This document shows, one piece after another, positions 16,995 through 24,182 of a DNA stretch of 64,000 nt (position 1 is the first letter of the stretch; each line of letters opens with the position of its first letter). The DNA comes from Pelagimonas varians (lineage in GTDB: Bacteria > Pseudomonadota > Alphaproteobacteria > Rhodobacterales > Rhodobacteraceae), in assembly GCF_003208435.1 (NCBI RefSeq), contig NZ_QKMF01000001.1, positions 310,001 through 374,000 of the forward strand, written 5' to 3'. The notes under the pieces were generated by a model. The model did no database searches, was not told the origin of the DNA, and worked only from the letters and a program-made list of their open reading frames with translations. The translations under genes and the position numbers were made by a program.

Positions 16995-17924
16995 ATGAAC
17001 AAGTTGATCCTGGCCATTGTCGCGGCAGTTGTCGCGGTAGGGGGCTATTTTTGGTATTCGGGGCAAGCGCCTCAGGATGTAGCAAAAGAGGCGGCCGCCG
17101 CTGCCAGTGATGTCGCCAAAGACGTTGCAGAAGAAGTGACAGAAGGCGCTGCAGCCGTTGCTGATGCTGCGAAAGACGTTGCAGAAGATGTGGCCGAAGG
17201 TGCAGCGGAAGTTGCCGAAGACGCTGCCGAAGTTGCTGGTGATGTCGTCGAAACAGTTGAAGGCGCAGCCGATGCTGTCGCAGCTGAAGCGGCAGACGCC
17301 GTGGCAGACACAGCCGAAGCTGTTGCGGACACTGCAGAAGAGGCGGTTGAAGCTGTCGCTGATACCGCAGAAGACGCTGTTGAGGCCGTCGCCGAGCCGG
17401 TTGAAGAGGCTGTAGAAGCTGTTGCTGATACCGCAGAAGACGCTGTTGAAACCGTCGCTGAGCCGGTAGAAGCGGCTGTTGACGCTGTCGCCGATACTGC
17501 AGAAGAGGCTGTTGAGGCCGTCGCTGCGCCCGTCGAAGAAGCTGTTGAAACTGCGGCAGAGGCTGCTGACGTTGTTGCCGATCCTGCCGCTGTTGCTGCC
17601 GACGCCGTTGCAGAAACTGCTGAGCCAGCTGCCGCCGCTGCCGCCGCTGCTGCTGAAGGTGCTGCCGAGGTCGCTGCAGAGCCTGCCGCCGAAGCCGTTG
17701 AAGCTGTTGCTGACACCGCCGTAGCCGCCACCGAAACTCCAAGCATCACCGAACTGCTGACAGCTGATGGTTTCGATTACGACATGGTTTCCGACTATAT
17801 TGACGGATCCGATCTGGATCTGGTCAGCAAAACAGGGGCCAAGGCCCTGTTGGAGCAAGCCAAAACCAACCCAGAAGGTCTAACCTCGATCCTGGGTCAG
17901 TTGTCTGGTCTGCTGGGCCTTTAA
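16995..17924 (+). CDS. membrane-anchored Ala/Glu/Val-rich 11-residue repeat protein
   Basis: 309 residues. Residues ~1-22 (MNKLILAIVAAVVAVGGYFWY) are an N-terminal membrane anchor. From ~27 to ~255 the protein is almost only A, E, D, V, T and P in 11- and 22-residue units such as AVADTAEDAVE and AVAEPVEEAVE. This suggests a long, very acidic amphipathic helix, like LEA or apolipoprotein repeats. The last ~50 residues (PSITELLTADGFDYDMVSDYI...SILGQLSGLLGL) form a separate non-repeat domain. The ATG at 16995 follows AAGGGAG. At DNA level the unit repeats every 33 or 66 bases between ~17328 and 17500. Role unknown; a periplasmic spacer is one guess. Confidence 0.8.
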   Translation: MNKLILAIVAAVVAVGGYFWYSGQAPQDVAKEAAAAASDVAKDVAEEVTEGAAAVADAAKDVAEDVAEGAAEVAEDAAEVAGDVVETVEGAADAVAAEAADAVADTAEAVADTAEEAVEAVADTAEDAVEAVAEPVEEAVEAVADTAEDAVETVAEPVEAAVDAVADTAEEAVEAVAAPVEEAVETAAEAADVVADPAAVAADAVAETAEPAAAAAAAAAEGAAEVAAEPAAEAVEAVADTAVAATETPSITELLTADGFDYDMVSDYIDGSDLDLVSKTGAKALLEQAKTNPEGLTSILGQLSGLLGL

Positions 17925-17944
17925 GGTCAGCCAATACAAGTTGG

Positions 17945-17976
17945 AAAAGGCCGCGGACTTTGTCTGCGGCCTTTTT
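17945..17976 (+). terminator. terminator after the repeat-protein gene
   Basis: AAAAGGCCGCGGAC (17945-17958), loop TTT, GTCTGCGGCCTTTT (17962-17975) with a following T-rich tail. Confidence 0.9.
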
Positions 17977-17993
17977 CTTTTCGAGGTCTGTCG

Positions 17994-18434
17994 TTACGCT
18001 AAGCTTTCTTCCACACCCATATATTTAAGAGTGCGCGCACGGATCACATCCAGAAAATCGATGAAGGTGACCCATGTCGCGACGGATCGGGCATCCTCTG
18101 CCCGCTGGGCGATGCCAAGTTGGTCCTTGGCGACAGACATCATGTCTGCAGCGGAGCTGGCGTCTGCGGCTTGTCCCGTGATGTCACAAAGATGTCCGCG
18201 ATAGCGTTCCCCGAAACTGGAAAACATCAGCATGTCAGCATCAAGCGGCTGACCCGCGGCCAGCATTTTGTCGACCAGGGCGTCTATCTCACGCGGGGTG
18301 ATATTGCAGATGTCATAGCAGGCCATCATCCCGTCAAGTCGCGCCCGCTTGGCCCGGATTGCAGAAAATGCACCGGGGGCTGATTCCGATTTTGCGGGTG
18401 GAAAAATCTCAGTTTTGGGAAGGGGGGTGTCCAT
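17994..18434 (-). CDS. hypothetical protein behind a hairpin-masked start
   Basis: 146 residues from the ATG at 18434, which has a GGAGG ribosome site. A longer frame opens at the ATG at 18524, directly after the ferredoxin reductase stop, and would add 30 residues. I recognise no domain. The protein is soluble, with a flexible N-terminus (MDTPLPKTEIFPPAKSES) and a helical body containing CYDICNITPREIDALVDKML and HLCDITGQAADASSAADMM. It lies 90 bases downstream of fpr on the same strand and is probably cotranscribed. A 12-bp inverted repeat covers its ribosome site and start. Confidence 0.6.
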   Translation of the reverse strand: MDTPLPKTEIFPPAKSESAPGAFSAIRAKRARLDGMMACYDICNITPREIDALVDKMLAAGQPLDADMLMFSSFGERYRGHLCDITGQAADASSAADMMSVAKDQLGIAQRAEDARSVATWVTFIDFLDVIRARTLKYMGVEESLA

Positions 18435-18474
18435 TCTGGCCTCCGAATTTGCGTTGAGCATAGGAGGCCAGAAT
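18433..18474 (-). promoter_or_regulatory. 12-bp inverted repeat sequestering a ribosome-binding site
   Basis: ATTCTGGCCTCC (18433-18444), 18 bases, GGAGGCCAGAAT (18463-18474). In the leftward mRNA the 3' arm contains the GGAGG ribosome site and the first base(s) of the start codon of the 146-aa protein. Folding would hide both. The 18-base loop is long, and there is no T-run as in a terminator. Confidence 0.55.
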
Positions 18475-18524
18475 AAAGTGGACATCAGGTTAAACAGGCC
18501 AAGAAAGGCCGGCAAAACCTGCAT

Positions 18525-19385
18525 TTAGTCAAGGAAGGCTTTTTCAACAACGTAGTGTTTGGGATCGGAATTGGCCCCTTCTTCCAGACCGTATTCCTCA
18601 AGCATCTCTTTGATTTCCAAGTTAAATGCGAGATTTCCGCAAACCATCGCCCGGTCGCTCTCTTGGTTGATCACCGGCACGCCGAGATCCTTGAACGCTT
18701 CGCCTTTGCGCATCAGATCGGTGATGCGGCCCATCTTGGGGCTCTCTTCACGGGTGGTGGTCGGATAGTATTTGATCTTCTTCCAGAAGCCTTCGCCGAT
18801 CACTTCGTTCAGCAATTCATCCGTCTTGAGCGCTTCGATCAAATCACGGCCATAAGTCAGCTCGCCCACTTCGCGGCAGGTGTGGGTTATGATAACTTCG
18901 TCGTAGTCTTCGTAGGTTTGCGGTTCGCGCAAAAGCGAGGCGAAAGGCGCGAATCCGGTGCCAGTTGCAAACAACCAGATACGCTTGCCGGGTAGCAGCG
19001 CATCATGCACCAAAGTGCCCACAGGCTTGGGCCGCAAAATGATCTGGTCGCCAACTTCGATGTGTTGCAAGCGCGACGTCAAAGGGCCGTCCTGTACTTT
19101 GATAGAATAGAACTCAAGCTCTTCGTCCCATGACGGCGATGCGATGGAATAAGCGCGCAGCAGCGGCTTTTCCTTGCCGGTTTTTTCGTTGATCGCCATC
19201 AAGCCGATCATCACAAATTCACCGGACCGGAACCGCATGGATGCAGGCCGCGTGCAGCGGAACGAAAACAAACGATCCGTGAAATGCTTTACTTCGGTCA
19301 CGGTCTGGGCGTCGGGAACAGCCAGTTTGCGGGGCTGCGGGGCTTGGGTCGCTGTTGCTTCGGTCACGGGGGTCAACTCTGTCAT
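18525..19385 (-). CDS. fpr: ferredoxin--NADP+ reductase
   Basis: 286 residues of the FNR family: FAD-binding beta-barrel with RAYS (77-80) for the flavin phosphate, then the NADP domain with ATGTGFAPFASLLRE and the C-terminal aromatic-lacking bacterial end (HYVVEKAFLD). It moves electrons between NADPH and ferredoxin/flavodoxin in the cytoplasm. The first ~25 residues are a Thr/Ala/Pro-rich leader seen in Rhodobacteraceae. It sits downstream of the sulfite-reduction genes but behind their terminator. It could supply reductant to the hemoprotein sulfite reductase, which is an inference from position only. Confidence 0.92.
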   Translation of the reverse strand: MTELTPVTEATATQAPQPRKLAVPDAQTVTEVKHFTDRLFSFRCTRPASMRFRSGEFVMIGLMAINEKTGKEKPLLRAYSIASPSWDEELEFYSIKVQDGPLTSRLQHIEVGDQIILRPKPVGTLVHDALLPGKRIWLFATGTGFAPFASLLREPQTYEDYDEVIITHTCREVGELTYGRDLIEALKTDELLNEVIGEGFWKKIKYYPTTTREESPKMGRITDLMRKGEAFKDLGVPVINQESDRAMVCGNLAFNLEIKEMLEEYGLEEGANSDPKHYVVEKAFLD

Positions 19386-19443
19386 TATTCCTCTGCCGGT
19401 TTTTTAACCGGTAAATGAGATTTAGCTTTGATTTATGTCAGGT

Positions 19444-19481
19444 AAAAGCCGCCACCCGATCACATTTGCCGGGCGGCGGCG
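19444..19481 (-). terminator. terminator of the cys operon
   Basis: Read leftward: GCCGCC-GCCCG, a loop of about ten bases, then CGGGT-GGCGGC and TTTTA, 25 bases after the DUF934 stop. The stem has one mismatch. Confidence 0.75.
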
Positions 19482-19504
19482 AAAAACCTGTGCTTTTGTG
19501 CCGT

Positions 19505-19885
19505 TTAGCCGCGCATGCGTGCCTGATAGTCATGCTGCTGCCAGTTGGCGCGTGCGGTCCAGTGGTCTTCTGGCTGACGTGCGGCCAGATCGTCCGAGAT
19601 CTCGACCTCGTCAAAACCGGACCGGCGGGCCATGGCGTATTGTTCGTTGATCATATGGCCTTTGGCGCGGAGCCGACCTGTGTATCCGCGTAGGCGCAAC
19701 AGGCGAGCGATGGTGAAACCGCGACCATCAGCAAAACTGGGAAAGTCGACGCGGATGATTTGTGCGTCGTCAAATGCAACGCCGCTGGGATCTACATCAG
19801 AGGCCAGATCAAGCGCAGTGTCGCTGTCAAAGCCCAATGTCCAATCGTCCGCGGCAAAGCCGCTATCGGTCACGATCACGCTCAT
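19505..19885 (-). CDS. DUF934 protein linked to sulfate assimilation
   Basis: 126 residues of the DUF934 family (RVDFPSFADGRGFTIARLLRLRGYTGRLRAKGHM, then DEVEISDD). Members sit almost always beside cysH/cysI and are thought to be accessory to sulfite reduction, with no proven reaction. The ATG at 19885 has an AAGGAG site. Its first bases overlap the cysH stop (ATGA), so the two are translationally coupled. It is the last gene of the operon before the terminator. Confidence 0.88.
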   Translation of the reverse strand: MSVIVTDSGFAADDWTLGFDSDTALDLASDVDPSGVAFDDAQIIRVDFPSFADGRGFTIARLLRLRGYTGRLRAKGHMINEQYAMARRSGFDEVEISDDLAARQPEDHWTARANWQQHDYQARMRG

Positions 19886-20712
19886 GCCGTTTCTCCTTGA
19901 ATCTCGTTTTTTGCGCCGGCGGTCTTTTGATCCGCGCTTGCAGGGGGGCGTATCGCGCGACCATTTACAAAATGAATGCCGCACTCTTCTTTGTCTTCGC
20001 CGCGCCAGCGTCCGGCGCGGGGGTCTTCGCCCGGTGCAACCTTGCTGGTGCAAGGCGCGCAACCGATGCTTGGGTAGCCTTTGGCGACCAGCGGGTGTTT
20101 GGGCAGCCGGTTGGCTTCCATATAGTCGCGCACATCTGTCGGGCCCCAATGGGCCAGCGGATTGACTTTGATCCTGCCGGTCGCGTCCTCAAGTTCAAAG
20201 AACTGGAGATTGGCGCGGCTGGCGCTTTGGTAGCGTTTCCGGCCAGTGATCCAGCCGTCATACCCATCCAGCGCTTTTTCCAGCGGCTCGGTTTTGCGCA
20301 GGGAACAGCAAGCGTCGCGGTCCCCCAAGCGCAAGCCGCCGTAGGGGTCCCGTTTCGCCAGCGTGTCCGCATCTGTGTGGATCACCTGAAGGTTCTCGAG
20401 GCGCAACCGTTCTGCCAGTTCTTGTTGGTAGACCAGTGTTTCCGCGAACAAAAGCTGGGTGTCGATGAACAAAACCGGTGTCTTGCGGTCGACCATCGCC
20501 ACCAAGTGCAGCAAAGCCACGCTTTCGGCCCCGAAGGAGGAAACCATAGCGATCCGACCCGCTTCCGGATCACGTAAAGCCCCTTGAAGAACCGCCGTCG
20601 CCGAATGGTGGCGATAGCGGCTGTTCAAGGCGTCAACGCGGGCCTGAAGAGCACTGTGATCGGGAACCGCGCCAGTGTTGCGGCCGGGAAATCCGGCAGA
20701 TGTATTTTTCAT
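19882..20712 (-). CDS. cysH: APS reductase (thioredoxin-dependent, 4Fe-4S)
   Basis: Reduces adenylyl sulfate to sulfite. 276 residues from the ATG at 20712. The PAPS_reduct fold has SSFGAES (58-64, nucleotide loop) and TGRKR. The cysteines C135-C136 and C218-C221 are the two pairs that hold the 4Fe-4S cluster of APS reductases, and ECGIH (C244) carries the catalytic cysteine. PAPS reductases of the E. coli type lack the four cluster cysteines, so APS is the likely substrate. It follows cysI after four bases and overlaps DUF934. Confidence 0.93.
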   Translation of the reverse strand: MKNTSAGFPGRNTGAVPDHSALQARVDALNSRYRHHSATAVLQGALRDPEAGRIAMVSSFGAESVALLHLVAMVDRKTPVLFIDTQLLFAETLVYQQELAERLRLENLQVIHTDADTLAKRDPYGGLRLGDRDACCSLRKTEPLEKALDGYDGWITGRKRYQSASRANLQFFELEDATGRIKVNPLAHWGPTDVRDYMEANRLPKHPLVAKGYPSIGCAPCTSKVAPGEDPRAGRWRGEDKEECGIHFVNGRAIRPPASADQKTAGAKNEIQGETA

Positions 20713-20716
20713 TGTA

Positions 20717-22393
20717 TTAGGCCGCCTTGGAACGCTTGTTTGCCGCTTCGCCATAGAGCGCTTCTTTGAAGGGAGGCATGCCAATACGGCGATAGGTTTC
20801 AAGAAAGGTCTCGTCTTCGGTCAGGCGCAAGTCCAGATAGGCCGCAACCAATCGTTCGATAGCCGGAACGATCTCGTCATAGCCAAATCCTGGGCCAGTG
20901 CGTGTACCGATTTCCGCAGTTTCAGTGTGATCGCCGCCCAGTGTGATCTGATAGGTTTCTACACCGCCACGGTCCAAACCAAGGATACCGATGTGCGCAA
21001 TATGGTGATGCCCGCAGGCATTGATGCAACCCGAGATTTTGACTTTAAGATCACCGATTTCGTTTTCCAGCTTCAGTTCGTCAAAACGGGTGGCGATTTG
21101 CTGCGCGACAGGAATCGAACGGGCGGTTGCCAGTGCGCAATAATCCATACCGGGGCAGGCGATGATATCGCTGATCTTTCCGATGTTGGCCGTGGCCAGA
21201 TCATGTGATTTCAGACGGGCGTGAATTTCTGGCAGGTCATCTTTGTGAACATGCGGAAGCACGACGTTTTGCTCATGGCTGATGCGCAATTCGTTGTGGC
21301 CAAATTCGTTGGCAATATCGGCCATGACGCGCATCTGGGCACTGGTTGCATCACCGGGGGTGTCGCCATGTTTCTTGATCGAGATCTGCGCGATGGCATA
21401 GCCTGGAGCCTTATGCTCGGACAGGTTGGTGTCGGCCCAGCTGCGGAAAACCGGATCACTGTTATAGGCACGTTCAAAGCCGGAAAGCGGGCGGTCGGCA
21501 AAGTCTGGCGCTGCGAAATGTGCTTCAATCGCCCTTAACTGTGCTTGATCTGCCCCTTTGAACAGCGGGCGGATTTCTTCAAAACGGGCCTCGGTCAGGC
21601 GCTGGATTTCTTCGATGCCATGCTCGTGCACGGTGATTTTGATACGGGCTTTGTACTTGTTGTCGCGGCGGCCAAGCATGTTCCAAACCGACACAACAGC
21701 TTCGGCATAGGCCAGCAGATCTTCTTGGGGCAAGAAGGCGCGCAGCACTTTGCCCACCATCGGAGTGCGGCCCAAACCGCCGCCGACGATGACTTCGAAA
21801 CCGGGTTCGCCGGCGTCGTTGCGCACCATGCGGAAGGCCAGATCATGCGCCTTTGTTACGGCGCGGTCGTTTGGCGAACCTGTAACCGCGATCTTGAATT
21901 TGCGCGGCATGAACTGGAATTCAGGGTGGTCGGTGGACCACTGGCGCAGCAGTTCGGCAATCGGGCGCGGATCAGCAATTTCATCGGCAGCGGCACCGGC
22001 GAAATGATCGGCGGTCACGTTGCGGATGGTGTTGCCCGATGTCTGGATGGCATGCATTTCGACTTCGGCCAGTGCCTCAAGCATCTCGGGGATATCGCCC
22101 AGCTTTGGCCAGTTGTACTGGATGTTCTGGCGTGTGGTAAAGTGACCATACCCTTGGTCCCAACGATCAGCGATATCCGCCAGCTTGTGCATTTGTGTGC
22201 TGTTCAGCGTGCCATAGGGAATGGCGACGCGCAGCATATAAGCGTGCAGTTGCAGATACACACCGTTCATCAAGCGCAGCGGCTTGAATTCATCTTCTGT
22301 CAAGGCACCGGACAGGCGGCGATCTACCTGGCCGCGAAACTGGCGGTTACGTTCGGCAACAAAGGCCGCGTCGAATTCGGAATAGCTATACAT
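20717..22393 (-). CDS. cysI: sulfite reductase hemoprotein (nitrite/sulfite reductase family)
   Basis: 558 residues. Two ferredoxin-like halves are followed by siroheme/4Fe-4S motifs: FTTRQNIQYNW early, CPGMDYC and SGCINACGHHHIAHIG late (four cluster cysteines). It reduces sulfite to sulfide with six electrons. The neighbours (siroheme methylase, DUF2849, APS reductase, DUF934) point to sulfite rather than nitrite. The ATG at 22393 has an AGGAG site. There is no CysJ flavoprotein in the operon, so the donor is probably ferredoxin; the fpr gene nearby fits this. Confidence 0.93.
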   Translation of the reverse strand: MYSYSEFDAAFVAERNRQFRGQVDRRLSGALTEDEFKPLRLMNGVYLQLHAYMLRVAIPYGTLNSTQMHKLADIADRWDQGYGHFTTRQNIQYNWPKLGDIPEMLEALAEVEMHAIQTSGNTIRNVTADHFAGAAADEIADPRPIAELLRQWSTDHPEFQFMPRKFKIAVTGSPNDRAVTKAHDLAFRMVRNDAGEPGFEVIVGGGLGRTPMVGKVLRAFLPQEDLLAYAEAVVSVWNMLGRRDNKYKARIKITVHEHGIEEIQRLTEARFEEIRPLFKGADQAQLRAIEAHFAAPDFADRPLSGFERAYNSDPVFRSWADTNLSEHKAPGYAIAQISIKKHGDTPGDATSAQMRVMADIANEFGHNELRISHEQNVVLPHVHKDDLPEIHARLKSHDLATANIGKISDIIACPGMDYCALATARSIPVAQQIATRFDELKLENEIGDLKVKISGCINACGHHHIAHIGILGLDRGGVETYQITLGGDHTETAEIGTRTGPGFGYDEIVPAIERLVAAYLDLRLTEDETFLETYRRIGMPPFKEALYGEAANKRSKAA

Positions 22394-22417
22394 GGCTTGG
22401 CTCCTGCGGATTTGCGC

Positions 22418-22717
22418 TTAGATGTTGGCTTGTTTGCCGTGAAAGTAGTTCGAAGGACCGCGGCGGCGGAACTCTTCGCGAAAATGCACCGGCTCGGGGC
22501 CGTTTGGTCCGGCCTTCATGTCGGCCAGATAAACACCAACAACGATTTCAGCCTGTGCGCTTGCTTCAAGTAAGCGAACATCGGCGACAGCCTCATCAGT
22601 AAGAAGTTCGGCTTGGGCCAGATCGCGCACCCAAACATCATTGGCGTCCAGATACACAACATCGCCTTCGGACAGGGCATTTGCGGTGATTACTTTTGGG
22701 GTAAAGGCTTTGGCCAT
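22418..22717 (-). CDS. DUF2849 protein
   Basis: 99 residues (MAKAFTPKVITANALSEGDVVYLD). This small family is found next to cysI and cysG in alphaproteobacteria and has no defined activity. The start codon overlaps the cysG stop by one base (TGATG), showing coupling. It ends 24 bases before cysI. The sequence suggests a small soluble beta-rich protein (GDVVYLDANDVWVRDL). A role in sulfite reduction is inferred only from the operon. Confidence 0.87.
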   Translation of the reverse strand: MAKAFTPKVITANALSEGDVVYLDANDVWVRDLAQAELLTDEAVADVRLLEASAQAEIVVGVYLADMKAGPNGPEPVHFREEFRRRGPSNYFHGKQANI

Positions 22718-23529
22718 CAGGCAAGCTCCTGCTTTAAAAGGGGAAGGGAGGCGGCATCGCGTGGGGCAAGACCCCAAAGCATCAGCGCCGGTCCGGTTAG
22801 GTCGGCCTGCTCAACGGCGTCAGGCAAATTCACAAGGGTGGTGCCCAGCACCGACTGATCGGTGCGGCTGGCGTTTTCCACCAAGGTCACAGGCGTGTCA
22901 GGTGCAGCGCCATGCATCAGCAAGCGGCCCTGGATAAACCGCGCGGCGCGCTTGCCCATATAGATGGCAGCAACTTCACCGGATCCGGCCAGCGTGCGCC
23001 AGTCATGGTCGGCAAAGCCCTTCATATCGTGGCCGGTCAAAATGCGCGCTGACGCATTGCGGCCGCGTTTGGTCAAAGACTGACCAATGGCCGCCAAAGA
23101 AGCCGAGGCCGCGGTGATTCCAGGGACGATGTCATAATCTATGCTGGCAGCCTCAAGCGCCTCGATCTCTTCATCAAGGCGGGCAAAAACGGTTGGATCA
23201 CCGCCCTTAAGGCGCACAACTGTGTGTCCTTGCCGGGCGTTTTCAACGATACGGGCGTTGATCACGTCTTGGGGGGTATGCTGACCGAAACCTTTTTTGC
23301 CAACGGGAATGAACTTCATGGCCGAGGTCGCCAGTTTAACGATCGACACTGGAACCAGACCGTCATGAATGACAACGTCTGCCTCTTGCAGCGCCGTCAA
23401 CGCTTTGACGGTCAGCAGGTCGGGGTCGCCGGGACCTGCGCCGACAAAACGCACCTTGCCCACTGTACGGCCAAGGGCCGGGGCAGGGCGCTTGCCGCGC
23501 AATGTGGAAAAGATCTGTGTCAGGGGCAT
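22717..23529 (-). CDS. cobA: uroporphyrinogen-III C-methyltransferase (siroheme synthesis)
   Basis: 270 residues of the SUMT family: VGAGPGDPDLLTVKAL (~28-43), the VVRLKGGDPTVFAR SAM loop (~105-118), and PGITAASASLAAIGQSLTKRG. It methylates uroporphyrinogen III twice to precorrin-2, the first step to siroheme, which the sulfite reductase encoded next needs. Only the CobA part is present; the dehydrogenase/ferrochelatase half of a full CysG is missing. ATG at 23529 after GAGGC. It is first in the operon and divergent from an Lrp regulator. Confidence 0.92.
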   Translation of the reverse strand: MPLTQIFSTLRGKRPAPALGRTVGKVRFVGAGPGDPDLLTVKALTALQEADVVIHDGLVPVSIVKLATSAMKFIPVGKKGFGQHTPQDVINARIVENARQGHTVVRLKGGDPTVFARLDEEIEALEAASIDYDIVPGITAASASLAAIGQSLTKRGRNASARILTGHDMKGFADHDWRTLAGSGEVAAIYMGKRAARFIQGRLLMHGAAPDTPVTLVENASRTDQSVLGTTLVNLPDAVEQADLTGPALMLWGLAPRDAASLPLLKQELA

Positions 23530-23673
23530 GTTGGCCTCGGGTGTTTCGTTGACCCCAATATAGGAAACTTTCCCTATGTGTTGCCAGTTACCTAGGCAAA
23601 TAAGGAATGATGTTCTAAGCTGTAGCGTGAAGGGGAGAGAAGTTCCCATATTTTGCGAAATCAGGAACAATGC

Positions 23674-24129
23674 ATGAAGATTGACGACACAGACCGGAAA
23701 ATCCTTGTTGCGCTGCAGCGCGATGCTTCACAATCTTTGGATGAAATTGCCCGCGAAGTGGGGTCTTCGAAGACCCCTGTTTGGAATCGAATCCGCAAAA
23801 TGCGTGATGCCGGAGTGATTGGTGCGCAGACCGTTGTGCTGGATGCCGAAGCCCTTGGATTCGAAGCGACCTTTTTCGTTTTGATCCGCACATCTGAACA
23901 CGAAGCGGATTGGCAGCTAAAGTTTCTAGCGGCGTTGCAGGCCCGCCCTGAAGTGCAAGAGGCGCATCGTTTGGCGGGCGATATTGATTACATCCTGAAG
24001 GTTCGGGTAAAAAATGCACGCGCCTATGACGAGTTCTACCAAGCGCTGATTTCCGAGGTGAAAGTGCACAATGTGACGGCGCTTTTGTCGATGGAAGAGA
24101 TCAAGGCCACCACCGCCTTGCCTTTGTAG
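23674..24129 (+). CDS. Lrp/AsnC family transcriptional regulator
   Basis: 151 residues. An N-terminal helix-turn-helix (DDTDRKILVALQRDASQSLDEIAREVGSSKTPVWNRIRKM) is followed by an AsnC ligand-binding ferredoxin-like domain (RLAGDIDYILKVRVKNARAYDEFY). The ATG at 23674 has AGGAA before it. It is divergent from the siroheme/sulfite reductase operon with a 144-base shared promoter region, so it most likely controls that operon and itself in response to an amino acid or sulfur compound. This is an inference from position. Confidence 0.9.
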   Translation: MKIDDTDRKILVALQRDASQSLDEIAREVGSSKTPVWNRIRKMRDAGVIGAQTVVLDAEALGFEATFFVLIRTSEHEADWQLKFLAALQARPEVQEAHRLAGDIDYILKVRVKNARAYDEFYQALISEVKVHNVTALLSMEEIKATTALPL

Positions 24130-24182
24130 CAGGCGGTTTTGCAGCTGTGGCTCATCGTGTGTTGCTTGTGTAGGGTTCTGGT

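Noticed and set aside
16816-17858. Long open frames (300+ codons) on the minus strand opposite the Ala/Glu/Val repeat gene
   Set aside because: They arise from the repeated GC-rich codons of the real gene; they have no ribosome site and give Gln/Arg- or Ser/Gly-only low-complexity proteins.
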